The notes: generated by a model from the sequence alone, not told the origin. Numbered from the stretch's first letter, positions 1 to 5,755 are shown. The stretch: DNA of 5,824 nt from a bacterium (GCA_029218485.1 JAQXRK010000017.1:1-5824), one strand, 5' to 3'. A program made the numbers and translations.

Positions 1-436
1 CGCCCGAGACGCTGCTGAGCGCGCAAAAATCGGCATACAGCTCGTCCGGCTGCTCCAGAAACCCGAGCTGCGTGCGCACCTGCCGCCACAGCCGGTCGCG
101 GTCGCCCTCGCCGATCACCTGTCCGAGCAGCAGAAAGGCCAGCGTCTCCTGCTCCTGCCGCACCGGTACGACGGCCTTGAGCAGCCCCGCATGGCAGCGG
201 CATACGGTGCAGCCTGCGCCGGCCCGTCCCGCGCGCTGGATGACCTCCGCATTGCACTGTTTGCACCGGTTGCGGCCCACCTCGTTGGATTTGATGCGGG
301 CGCAGAACGGCGAAATTTCGCGGGAAGCGCAGTAGATGCGGCCGGTATTGTCCGTCAGGGAACAGCGCACGCTGCTGATCTCACCAAAACTCCGGAGCAG
401 CGTCTCCATCCTTGCAAAATCGAACGCAAACCGCAT
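1..436 (-). CDS. PocR-domain sensory/transcriptional regulator, N-terminal part (runs off the window)
   Basis: The first 145 residues of a protein whose remainder lies beyond position 1. Residues about 5-138 fit a PocR-type ligand-binding domain: an FC-R-I segment at 44-48, a C-x2-C pair (C58, C61), then C-R-C-H-A-G-L at 79-85 followed by a hydrophobic strand with VVPV (89-92) and LLLGQVIG (102-109). In known proteins this domain usually sits in front of an AraC-type DNA-binding domain, less often in a sensor kinase. The output domain is not visible here, so the exact class is open. Nine cysteines in 145 residues is high. The ATG start at 436 is supported by AAGGGGG at 444-450, seven bases upstream, and by a promoter with a perfect TATAAT at 480-485. 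It is divergent from the MATE exporter gene, which suggests local control of that gene. This coupling is inference from gene order. Confidence 0.85.
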   Translation of the reverse strand, partial: MRFAFDFARMETLLRSFGEISSVRCSLTDNTGRIYCASREISPFCARIKSNEVGRNRCKQCNAEVIQRAGRAGAGCTVCRCHAGLLKAVVPVRQEQETLAFLLLGQVIGEGDRDRLWRQVRTQLGFLEQPDELYADFCALSSVSG

Positions 437-479
437 CCTGTTTCCCCCTTGCATCGCGTCGGAACGCAAATGATATACG

Positions 480-508
480 ATTATAGCATCTGCCCGCCAT
501 CCCGGCAA
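480..508 (-). promoter_or_regulatory. Sigma-A-type promoter of the PocR-domain regulator gene
   Basis: Read on the minus strand, TTGCCG (503-508) and a perfect TATAAT (480-485) are separated by exactly 17 bases. The predicted start of transcription is near 473, giving a leader of about 37 bases before the ATG at 436. The -35 matches consensus at four of six positions. Nothing else in this GC-rich gap is as close to consensus in this direction. Confidence 0.75.
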
Positions 509-520
509 GCAGCAATGTAC

Positions 521-545
521 AAAAAAATCCCCGCGCTGTGCGGGG
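521..545 (-). terminator. Intrinsic-terminator-like hairpin between the divergent promoters
   Basis: On the minus strand, CCCCGC (540-545) and GCGGGG (529-534) form a six-base-pair GC stem with a five-base loop, followed by A and then seven T residues (521-527). This is a textbook intrinsic terminator for leftward transcription. It lies upstream of the leftward promoter (480-508), so it cannot attenuate the regulator. It could only stop transcripts entering from the transporter side. No leftward gene precedes it within the window, so insulation against antisense transcription is the simplest reading. Confidence 0.6.
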
Positions 546-559
546 GCGTGCGCCCTTCC

Positions 560-588
560 TTGACAGGCTTCCGAATTCCCGGTAAGAT
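560..588 (+). promoter_or_regulatory. Sigma-A-type promoter of the MATE exporter gene
   Basis: A perfect TTGACA (560-565) is followed after 17 bases by TAAGAT (583-588), which matches four of six positions of the -10 consensus. The predicted start of transcription is near 595, inside the palindrome TGATATATCA (592-601), leaving a leader of about 72 bases to the ATG at 667. An inverted repeat, GGGCG-TG-CGCCC (544-555), lies just upstream of the -35 and could be a binding site. Confidence 0.75.
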
Positions 589-666
589 AAGTGATATATC
601 AGGACAAGCAATCCGGCACGGTTGGCCATTCTGCCGCCCGGCGCCGGATCGAACGAACGGGAGAAC

Positions 667-2070
667 ATGGGTAAGCGGCATTTTGCAATTGGGGGACAGC
701 GCGATGTTGATATGACGGAGGGGAATATCGTCCGTCATCTGATCGGCTTTGCGGTACCGCTCCTGATCGGCAATATCTTTCAACAACTCTATAACACCGT
801 GGACACCTGGGTTGTGGGCAACTTTGTCAGCAACGAAGCGTTTTCCGCCGTCGGCACCGTCGGCCCGATCATCAATACGCTGATCGGCTTTTTTCTTGGG
901 CTGTCCAGCGGCGCCAGCGTTGTGATCGCGCAGTATTACGGCGCCAAGCGCCCGGACAAGGTGCACGACGCCGTGCACACCGCCATCGTGATGACGCTGC
1001 TGTTGGGCGTGGTGTTTACGGTGCTCGGCCTGCAGCTCATTCCGCCCATGCTCGCGCTCATGAAAACGCCGTCCGAGGTGCTCCCCGAGTCGACCGCCTA
1101 TCTCACCATCTATTTTGCCGGCGTGATCGGGCTGATGCTGTACAACATCGGCGCGGGCGTGCTCCGCGCGGTCGGGGATTCCACGCGCCCGTTCTATTTC
1201 CTCGTGATCTCTGCGCTGCTCAACACCGGGCTCGACCTGCTGTTTGTGATCGTGTTCGGCATGGGCGTGGCCGGCGTGGCGCTCGCCACGGTCCTTGCGC
1301 AGGGCGTTTCCGCGCTGCTGGTCGTCATCACGCTCATGCGGAGCGATGCCTGCATCCGGCTGCGGCTGAAAGATCTGCGCATCCATACAGAGATGCTGAA
1401 AAAGATCCTCCGGGTCGGCATCCCGGCGGCGGTGCAGATGGCCATCACGTCGTTTTCCAATGTGTTCGTGCAGTCGTACATCAATGTGTTCGGCGCGGAC
1501 TGCATGTCTGGCTGGACCGCATTCAACAAGATCGATCAGCTCATACTGCTGCCGATGCAGTCCATCTCCCTGGCGGCGACGACGTTCGTGAGCCAGAACC
1601 TCGGCAACAACCTCGTGGAGCGCGCCAAGCGCGGCACGCGCATCGCCAACGGCATGGCCGTAGCCGCCACGGCGATCATCCTGCTGCCGGTCATGCTGTT
1701 TGCGCCGCCGCTGGTCGCCTTCTTCAACAGCAAGCCGGAGGTCGTGGATTTTGGCGTGCTGTTCCTGCGGTACATCTCGCCGTTCTACATCGCCATGTGC
1801 TTCTACCAGATCTATTCCGCCGCGCTGCGCGGCGCGGGCAACAGCCGCGGGCCGATGGTCATCATGCTGCTCTCGTTCGTGGTGTTCCGCCAGTGCTATC
1901 TGTTTGTGATGGCGAACTATATCTCGAACACCATCCTCCCCATTGCGATGGGCTATCCGGCCGGCTGGGTGCTCTGCACCGTAACGACGATGCTGTACTA
2001 CCGCCGGGTGCATCTGTCCAAGTCGCGGCTGGTTGAGGACGCGCCAAAGGAGGCGCCCCCCGCTCCCTGA
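667..2070 (+). CDS. MATE-family multidrug/cation exporter
   Basis: A 467-residue inner-membrane antiporter of the MATE (NorM/DinF-like) superfamily, which exports drugs or metabolites in exchange for H+ or Na+. Twelve hydrophobic segments can be drawn, roughly at 22-45, 60-82, 104-126, 145-165, 177-198, 202-224, 250-275, 286-306, 330-352, 364-384, 396-417 and 424-446. The two-fold family repeat is visible: LRAVGDSTRP (166-175) in the first half and LRGAGNSRGP (387-396) in the second, and likewise the ASVVIAQYYG and ATTFVSQNLG segments. D46 in the first helix (NTVDTWVVG) falls where MATE proteins carry a conserved ion-coupling Asp. The length is typical. I choose the ATG at 667, preceded by GGGAG. 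An in-frame TTG at 622 has no ribosome binding site, and an ATG at 712 begins the conserved MTEGNIVRH segment, so it remains possible. The substrate cannot be read from sequence. Confidence 0.96.
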   Translation: MGKRHFAIGGQRDVDMTEGNIVRHLIGFAVPLLIGNIFQQLYNTVDTWVVGNFVSNEAFSAVGTVGPIINTLIGFFLGLSSGASVVIAQYYGAKRPDKVHDAVHTAIVMTLLLGVVFTVLGLQLIPPMLALMKTPSEVLPESTAYLTIYFAGVIGLMLYNIGAGVLRAVGDSTRPFYFLVISALLNTGLDLLFVIVFGMGVAGVALATVLAQGVSALLVVITLMRSDACIRLRLKDLRIHTEMLKKILRVGIPAAVQMAITSFSNVFVQSYINVFGADCMSGWTAFNKIDQLILLPMQSISLAATTFVSQNLGNNLVERAKRGTRIANGMAVAATAIILLPVMLFAPPLVAFFNSKPEVVDFGVLFLRYISPFYIAMCFYQIYSAALRGAGNSRGPMVIMLLSFVVFRQCYLFVMANYISNTILPIAMGYPAGWVLCTVTTMLYYRRVHLSKSRLVEDAPKEAPPAP

Positions 2071-2156
2071 CCGGGCGCCGCTGCAGGATGCCGGCGAAGG
2101 ATTGTCCTGCCCTCATTTTGATACCGTTGCAGCAACAAAGAAACGCAGAAGAAAAT

Positions 2157-2188
2157 ACCGGCTCTACCACCATGGCGGCGCCGGTTTT
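2157..2188. terminator. Bidirectional terminator candidate between convergent genes
   Basis: ACCGGC (2157-2162) pairs with GCCGGT (2180-2185). On the plus strand the stem runs into TTTTCTCT, serving the MATE gene. On the minus strand it runs into ATTTTCTTC, serving the ogt end of the leftward gene group. The flanking AAA and TTT extend the stem past a single bulged T (2156). The 17-base loop contains the self-complementary CCATGG. It is the only stem with U-tracts on both sides in the 285-base gap 2071-2355, which otherwise shows no convincing gene. Confidence 0.55.
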
Positions 2189-2355
2189 CTCTATGTCCGT
2201 TATCCAAATTGTCCAAAGGAATTTTGCGCAAACCGCGCTGATGCGCACCCGCAAAGGCGGAACGCTCATCCAATCATGCCCCGTTCCGATAAACTCCCGT
2301 TCTGAAGCAAAGCCGCACAAGAATGATCATCCCGCGGCGCCGCTTCCCATCATCG

Positions 2356-2895
2356 CTATAGCGCCGTACCGCGGGTCGGCAGGAACAGGCCGGCCGCCTC
2401 CAGATGCACCCCCTCGAGCCGGAGCAGCGCCGCCTTTTTGTCCACGCCGCCCGCATAGCCGGTCAGGCTGCCGTTCGCGCCGACCACGCGGTGGCAGGGC
2501 ACGATGATGGAGATTTCGTTATGTCCCACCGCGCCGCCGACCGCCTGCGCCGACATGCGCTCCACCTTGCGTTTGGCCGCGACCTGCTTTGCAAGCTCGC
2601 CGTAGGTCGTCGTTTCGCCATAGGGAATCTGCTGCAGCAGCTCCCACACGCAGAGCTGGAACGGGGAGCCGTGCTTGTGCAGCGGCGGCAGAAAACCCGG
2701 TTCCTTTCCCGAGAAATAGATGGATAACCAGCGCTTTGTCTCCTCAAAGACCGGCGTTTCCCGCGGCTCGTGCTCGCTGTCCAGCCCCTGCGCATAGAAC
2801 CTCTCCCCCTCGAACCACAGCCCGGTCAGGCCGGTTTCATCGCAGGCAAGAAGAATCTCCCCAATGGGCGAGCGATACTGTGATGTGTACTGCAT
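2356..2895 (-). CDS. ogt: Methylated-DNA--protein-cysteine methyltransferase (O6-alkylguanine repair)
   Basis: A 179-residue suicide repair protein that moves the alkyl group from O6-alkylguanine (or O4-alkylthymine) in DNA onto its own cysteine. The N-terminal ribonuclease-like domain covers about 1-75. The DNA-binding and active-site domain begins near SPFQLCVWELLQQIPYGETTTYGELA (split 77-91 and 92-102) and carries the catalytic PCHRV at 133-137, with C134 as acceptor. It is followed by LTGYAGG (144-150) and LLRLEG (157-162), all family hallmarks. The position of the family's Arg finger is Gln117 here (SAQAVGGA); I recall this as frequent in clostridial homologues. The ATG at 2895 has AGGGG seven to eight bases upstream. 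It lies 162 bases after the alkA-like gene on the same strand and is probably co-transcribed with it. The stop is TAG; the last 15 or so residues are poorly conserved tail. Confidence 0.96.
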   Translation of the reverse strand: MQYTSQYRSPIGEILLACDETGLTGLWFEGERFYAQGLDSEHEPRETPVFEETKRWLSIYFSGKEPGFLPPLHKHGSPFQLCVWELLQQIPYGETTTYGELAKQVAAKRKVERMSAQAVGGAVGHNEISIIVPCHRVVGANGSLTGYAGGVDKKAALLRLEGVHLEAAGLFLPTRGTAL

Positions 2896-2966
2896 ATCCG
2901 GTCCCCTTTCTCCACGGTTTTCTCATGCGGCTGCTCCACGGCCGGTATCCGCGGCCGGCACCTTGC

Positions 2967-3000
2967 AAAAACTCCCCGCCGACGGCGCTTTGCCGGGCAG
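2967..3000 (-). terminator. Weak terminator-like hairpin between the glycosylase and ogt genes
   Basis: On the minus strand CTGCCCG (2994-3000) can pair with CGGGGAG (2972-2978) with one mismatch, directly followed by TTTTT (2967-2971). A competing small stem, CGCC-GTC-GGCG, lies inside it (2977-2987). If it works, it would lower ogt expression relative to the upstream gene. No good promoter follows before the ogt start, so full termination is unlikely. The rest of the 162-base gap is GC-rich with several short palindromes and no supported gene. Confidence 0.3.
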
Positions 3001-3057
3001 GGACGGGCGCATGCGCTTTGGTGCCCTTGCCAGCCCCCGCATCGCCTTCCGTCCGGT

Positions 3058-3753
3058 TCAGCCGTCGTTTCCTTCCCTTCTCTCCCTGTCCACGGGGGCT
3101 TTCCCCCGGCCATGCGCGCCCTTTTTCGGCGCGTAATCCTGCATTCCGGGGATTGCGCCGCCCGCCACCGCCCAGAAATACAGGCTTGCCACGCTGCAAT
3201 AGGGGCTGAACCGTTTGCGGTACCGTTCAAACCGTTCCCTGGTCACCTCTTTGTGGTGATACACCATGCGGATGCCGCGCAGAATGGCCAGATCGCCGTA
3301 GCTGAAGATATTGGGCCTTTGCAGGCAGAACAGCAGCAGCATCTCCGCCGTCCAGACGCCGACGCCCTTCAGTGCCGACAGCGCCTCAATCGCCTCTGCA
3401 TCGTCCATGGCGGCGATGGCCGCCAGATCGAACGCGCCGCTCTGTACCCGCTCTGCAAAGTCCAGAATGTAGTCCGCTTTTCGGAACGTGATGCCGAAGG
3501 CCTGCAGCCGCTCGCGCCCGCAGGCGAGCAGCGCGGCCGCATCCACCGCGCCGAGCGCATCCCGCATCCTCTGCCAGATGGACTCCTGCGCCTTGGTCGA
3601 TATCTGCTGGCCGACGATGTGGTGCACGACCGCCGAGAACAGATCCGTGTCCACCGTGCGCCGGATCGGGCCGATGCGGTCGATCACCTCGGCAAGCCGC
3701 TTGTCCCTCCGCTTCAGGTACCCGATCTCCGTCTCCCCGTATGGAAAGTACAT
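3058..3753 (-). CDS. alkA: DNA-3-methyladenine glycosylase II (AlkA-type, HhH-GPD family)
   Basis: A 231-residue monofunctional base-excision glycosylase that removes alkylated purines such as 3-methyladenine. Family marks are VVHHIVGQQIS (42-52) in the helical core, a helix-hairpin-helix at about 128-140 (LKGVGVWTAEMLL) that grips the DNA backbone, and YGDLAILRG (152-160), where D154 sits at the position of the catalytic Asp. No Cys4 iron-sulphur cluster motif is seen, so this is AlkA-like rather than Nth/MutY-like. It lacks most of the N-terminal domain of the E. coli enzyme, as many Bacillota members do. The start at 3753 is chosen because AGGAGGG lies seven bases upstream. An in-frame ATG at 3807 adds 18 charged, low-complexity residues and has no such site. 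The C-terminal 22 residues are a charged, likely disordered tail. Downstream lies ogt, a complementary alkylation-repair gene. Confidence 0.93.
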   Translation of the reverse strand: MYFPYGETEIGYLKRRDKRLAEVIDRIGPIRRTVDTDLFSAVVHHIVGQQISTKAQESIWQRMRDALGAVDAAALLACGRERLQAFGITFRKADYILDFAERVQSGAFDLAAIAAMDDAEAIEALSALKGVGVWTAEMLLLFCLQRPNIFSYGDLAILRGIRMVYHHKEVTRERFERYRKRFSPYCSVASLYFWAVAGGAIPGMQDYAPKKGAHGRGKAPVDRERREGNDG

Positions 3754-3790
3754 CCGCTTTCCCTCCTCCCGTTCCGCGCGCTCTGCCCCG

Positions 3791-3843
3791 TTCGACGCAG
3801 TTCGCACGATGCCAGCGCGTCTGCATCCTGCGACGCAGTCCGC
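3791..3843. repeat. Short direct repeat upstream of the glycosylase gene
   Basis: Two 15-base copies, 3791-3805 and 3829-3843, match at 13 of 15 positions around a shared CGACGCAGT core, with starts 38 bases apart. They lie about 40-90 bases upstream of the glycosylase start. They could be paired regulator sites or chance similarity in GC-rich DNA. Confidence 0.35.
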
Positions 3844-3854
3844 CCAATGTGGCT

Positions 3855-3897
3855 GCGCCGGGTGCTTATCGGTCGGGTATGCCGCAAAGTGCGCCGC
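3855..3897 (-). repeat. Displaced copy of the carboxypeptidase gene's 3' coding end
   Basis: This 43-base segment matches 3925-3967, inside the M32 carboxypeptidase coding sequence, at 40 of 43 positions. The offset is exactly 70 bases, and it lies beyond that gene's stop codon (3905-3907). Read in the parental frame, all three differences change amino acids (Leu to Pro, Tyr to His, Thr to Pro). That fits a copy no longer under protein-level selection. Similarity ends abruptly at both edges, so it is a partial duplication rather than a full 70-base tandem unit. Confidence 0.9.
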
Positions 3898-3905
3898 GGC
3901 GCACT
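3888..3905. repeat. 18-bp perfect palindrome at the carboxypeptidase stop codon
   Basis: AGTGCGCCGCGGCGCACT is its own reverse complement and starts at the last base of the M32 gene's TGA. In mRNA it would fold as a seven-base-pair GC stem with a tetraloop, followed by only TTT on the minus strand. It is a poor intrinsic terminator but a good candidate for 3'-end protection or partial termination between cistrons. One arm overlaps the edge of the duplicated 43-base copy. Confidence 0.7.
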
Positions 3906-5419
3906 CAATCCTTCAGGCCGTACAGCGCCGTGTACTTATCGGTCAGGTATGCCGCAAAGTGCGCCGCATCAAACTTTCCGCAGGCGCGCTCGAACAGCTC
4001 GCCCGGCGCATACAGGCTCGCATACCGATGGATATGCTCCCGCAGCCATTCCTTGACCGGCGCAAGATTGCCCGCAGCCACCTGCTCCCAGAGACCGGGC
4101 AGCTCCGCCTCCATGCAATGGAGCATCTGCGCGCCATAGGCGCTGCCGAGCGCATAGGACGGGAAGTACCCGATCGCGCCGCCCGACCAGTGGGAATCCT
4201 GCAGGCAGCCGGAGCGGTCGTCCGGCACATCGATGCCAAGATACTCCCGGTACAGCGCGTTCCACGCCGCCGGCAGGTCGTGCACCGCGAGCGAACCGTC
4301 GATGAGCCGCTTTTCGATCTCATAGCGCACCATAATGTGAAGTGCATATGTGAGCTCGTCGGACTCGGTGCGTATGAGCGACGGCTCGGCCTTGTTGACG
4401 GCACGGTAGAACATCTCCGCGTCCACATCGGCAAGCTGTTCGGGGAACATCTCCCTGATCTTCGGGAACAGGAAGCCGATGAACGCGCGCGAGCGACCGA
4501 TGATGTTCTCGAAGAAGCGGCTCTGGCTCTCATGGATACCCATGGAAACGCCGCCCGCCGCCGCGGTATAGTTGAAGCGGTCCTCGCAGCCGAGCTCATA
4601 GATCGCGTGGCCGCCCTCATGGATCACGGAGTACATCGAACTGGCCAGCTCATGCTCATGATAGTGCGTGGTGATGCGAACGTCCTTGTTGTTGAAGCCG
4701 TCGGTGAACGGGTGCTCCGTCTCCCCGATGCTGCAATGGCTGCGGTCGATGCCCAGCACCTCCATGAGCATGTCGGAGAGCACGCGCTGCTTTTCGATCG
4801 GATAGCTGCGGTGCAAAAAGCTGTCGTCGATGGCCGGCGCGGCCATAACGCGCCGGAGCAGCGGCACGATGACGGCGCGCAGGTTCTCGAAAAACCCGTC
4901 CAGCACCTCCATCGTCATGCCCTCCTCATACTCGTTGAGCAGCGCGTCGTACGGCTTCATGTCCGGGTTGTAATATCCGGCGAAGGTGCGGTTGTATGCG
5001 ACGATCTTTTCCAGATACGGCTCGAACGCGGCAAAATCATTCTCATTCTTCGCGCGCTGCCACACGCTCTGCGCGTCGTTGACGAGCACGCTGTAGGCCG
5101 TATACTCCTCCGCCGGTATGCGGGAGATCTGCTCGTTCGCCTTCTTCATGAGCTGCACCTCCCGGGCTGTCTGCTCATCCAGCTCCGCAATGTGCGCCAT
5201 CAGCACATCGAGCACCGCGACCGTCTCCGCCCCGGTCGTCAGTTCGTATTCCATGCCGCTGAGCACGCCCATCGTGCGGCCGCGGCCCTCGGCGGTGTCC
5301 TTGGGCGCAGCGGTGAGCGCATCATAATTGACCACGCCCATGGCGTGATACAGCGCCGCCCGCTTTTCCTCCAGCTCGCGCAGCTTTGCAACCGCTTCGG
5401 TCACGCTCTGATCCATCAT
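3905..5419 (-). CDS. M32-family zinc metallocarboxypeptidase (thermostable carboxypeptidase 1 type)
   Basis: A 504-residue cytosolic zinc carboxypeptidase that trims C-terminal residues from peptides. All the family signatures are present in order: HPF (236-238), DVRIT (246-250), the zinc site HEGGH (267-271, with E268 as catalytic base), HESQS (296-300, E297 as third zinc ligand), IRTESD (349-354) and GCLQDSHW (404-411). The length matches the family's usual 500 or so residues, and no signal peptide or membrane segment is seen. The start at 5419 follows AAGGAG (5430-5435) by ten bases and lies about 28 bases after the predicted transcription start. A second ATG follows immediately. In-frame upstream ATGs at 5455 and 5740 lie in or before the promoter and are rejected. 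It is the first gene of a same-strand group with the alkA-like gene and ogt. Its 3' end is partly duplicated downstream. Confidence 0.97.
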   Translation of the reverse strand: MMDQSVTEAVAKLRELEEKRAALYHAMGVVNYDALTAAPKDTAEGRGRTMGVLSGMEYELTTGAETVAVLDVLMAHIAELDEQTAREVQLMKKANEQISRIPAEEYTAYSVLVNDAQSVWQRAKNENDFAAFEPYLEKIVAYNRTFAGYYNPDMKPYDALLNEYEEGMTMEVLDGFFENLRAVIVPLLRRVMAAPAIDDSFLHRSYPIEKQRVLSDMLMEVLGIDRSHCSIGETEHPFTDGFNNKDVRITTHYHEHELASSMYSVIHEGGHAIYELGCEDRFNYTAAAGGVSMGIHESQSRFFENIIGRSRAFIGFLFPKIREMFPEQLADVDAEMFYRAVNKAEPSLIRTESDELTYALHIMVRYEIEKRLIDGSLAVHDLPAAWNALYREYLGIDVPDDRSGCLQDSHWSGGAIGYFPSYALGSAYGAQMLHCMEAELPGLWEQVAAGNLAPVKEWLREHIHRYASLYAPGELFERACGKFDAAHFAAYLTDKYTALYGLKD

Positions 5420-5453
5420 TGCTTTCCCGCTCCTTTTTCTTGCTGTTTCCTCC

Positions 5454-5482
5454 ATCTTAACGCAGCGCCGGCCGTTCGTCAA
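5454..5482 (-). promoter_or_regulatory. Sigma-A-type promoter of the carboxypeptidase-alkA-ogt group
   Basis: On the minus strand TTGACG (5477-5482) and TAAGAT (5454-5459) are separated by 17 bases. The -35 matches five of six consensus positions. The -10 hexamer and spacing are identical to those of the MATE promoter. The predicted start is near 5447, giving a short leader to the ATG at 5419. I found no comparable promoter in the two gaps further along the group. Confidence 0.75.
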
Positions 5483-5720
5483 TGCGGTGCAGCGCCCCTT
5501 CTCCGCGCCGCGAACGGAGCGATCTCCCCGCAGGGGAAATCCGCAGCGGATGATCCGCCGACCATGGCACTGGATCCGAAAAGGCCGGATAGCCGGGCGC
5601 AACCAGAAAGCAAGGGGATTTGTTTTTTCAAAAACCCATGGCTTTGTGACCCCGGCGAACCCACCGCAGTATACCATGCGCTCCCCCAAACCAGCACCGG
5701 GCGGTGCATTCGGGGCATGC
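5483..5720. other. Non-coding stretch upstream of the carboxypeptidase promoter
   Basis: No open frame here has a ribosome binding site, recognisable motif or protein-like composition. The stretch holds a 13-base palindrome with a one-base centre (5546-5558, GCGGAT-G-ATCCGC), a small CCCC-GCA-GGGG hairpin (5526-5536) and an isolated TATACT on the minus strand (5668-5673) without a properly spaced -35. Nothing else stands out. Confidence 0.5.
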
Positions 5721-5755
5721 AAAAACCGGCCGGACCGCATGGGCCAGCCGGTTTT
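5721..5755. terminator. Strong bidirectional intrinsic terminator
   Basis: A 12-base-pair stem pairs 5722-5733 with 5744-5755 (one G-T wobble) around a 10-base loop. On the minus strand it ends in TTTTT (5721-5725), on the plus strand in TTTT. It follows the putative leftward stop codon at 5775-5777 by 19 bases, which is typical spacing, so it most likely ends the gene entering from the right edge. Confidence 0.85.

Noticed and set aside
622..666. TTG start extending the exporter by 15 residues
   Set aside because: No ribosome binding site lies upstream, the extra residues are Pro/Gly/Asn-rich and unlike MATE N-termini, and the ATG at 667 has GGGAG before it.
481..2013. 510-codon open frame antisense to the exporter
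   Set aside because: The product is packed with His, Arg, Gln and Asp and has no domain-like pattern, as expected opposite a GC-rich membrane-protein gene. It also runs through both divergent promoters and the hairpin, and the exporter on the other strand is unmistakable.
2052..2079. GGCGCCC/GGGCGCC inverted repeat around the exporter stop codon as a terminator
   Set aside because: The seven-base stem has a 14-base loop and no T-tract follows; the candidate at 2157-2188 is better.
2331..2375. CCCGCGG/CCGCGGG inverted repeat around the ogt stop codon as a terminator
   Set aside because: The loop is 31 bases and only a mixed ATGATCATTCTT follows on the minus strand, so it does not look like an intrinsic terminator.
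2088..2507. 139-codon plus-strand open frame after the exporter
   Set aside because: It crosses the bidirectional terminator and runs antisense into ogt. There is no convincing ribosome binding site and the second half is Pro/Arg/Gly-rich shadow sequence.
3112..4056. 314-codon plus-strand open frame
   Set aside because: It lies opposite the glycosylase gene and the peptidase 3' end, crosses the palindrome and both repeats, and has His/Arg/Pro-rich composition without recognisable motifs.
5668..5673. TATACT on the minus strand as a second promoter for the peptidase
   Set aside because: No -35-like hexamer lies at 16-18 bases, and the promoter at 5454-5482 explains expression better.
5420..5740. 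107-residue N-terminal extension of the carboxypeptidase
   Set aside because: It would span the promoter at 5454-5482 and has no M32-like sequence. The 504-residue form already matches the family's full length and has a ribosome binding site.
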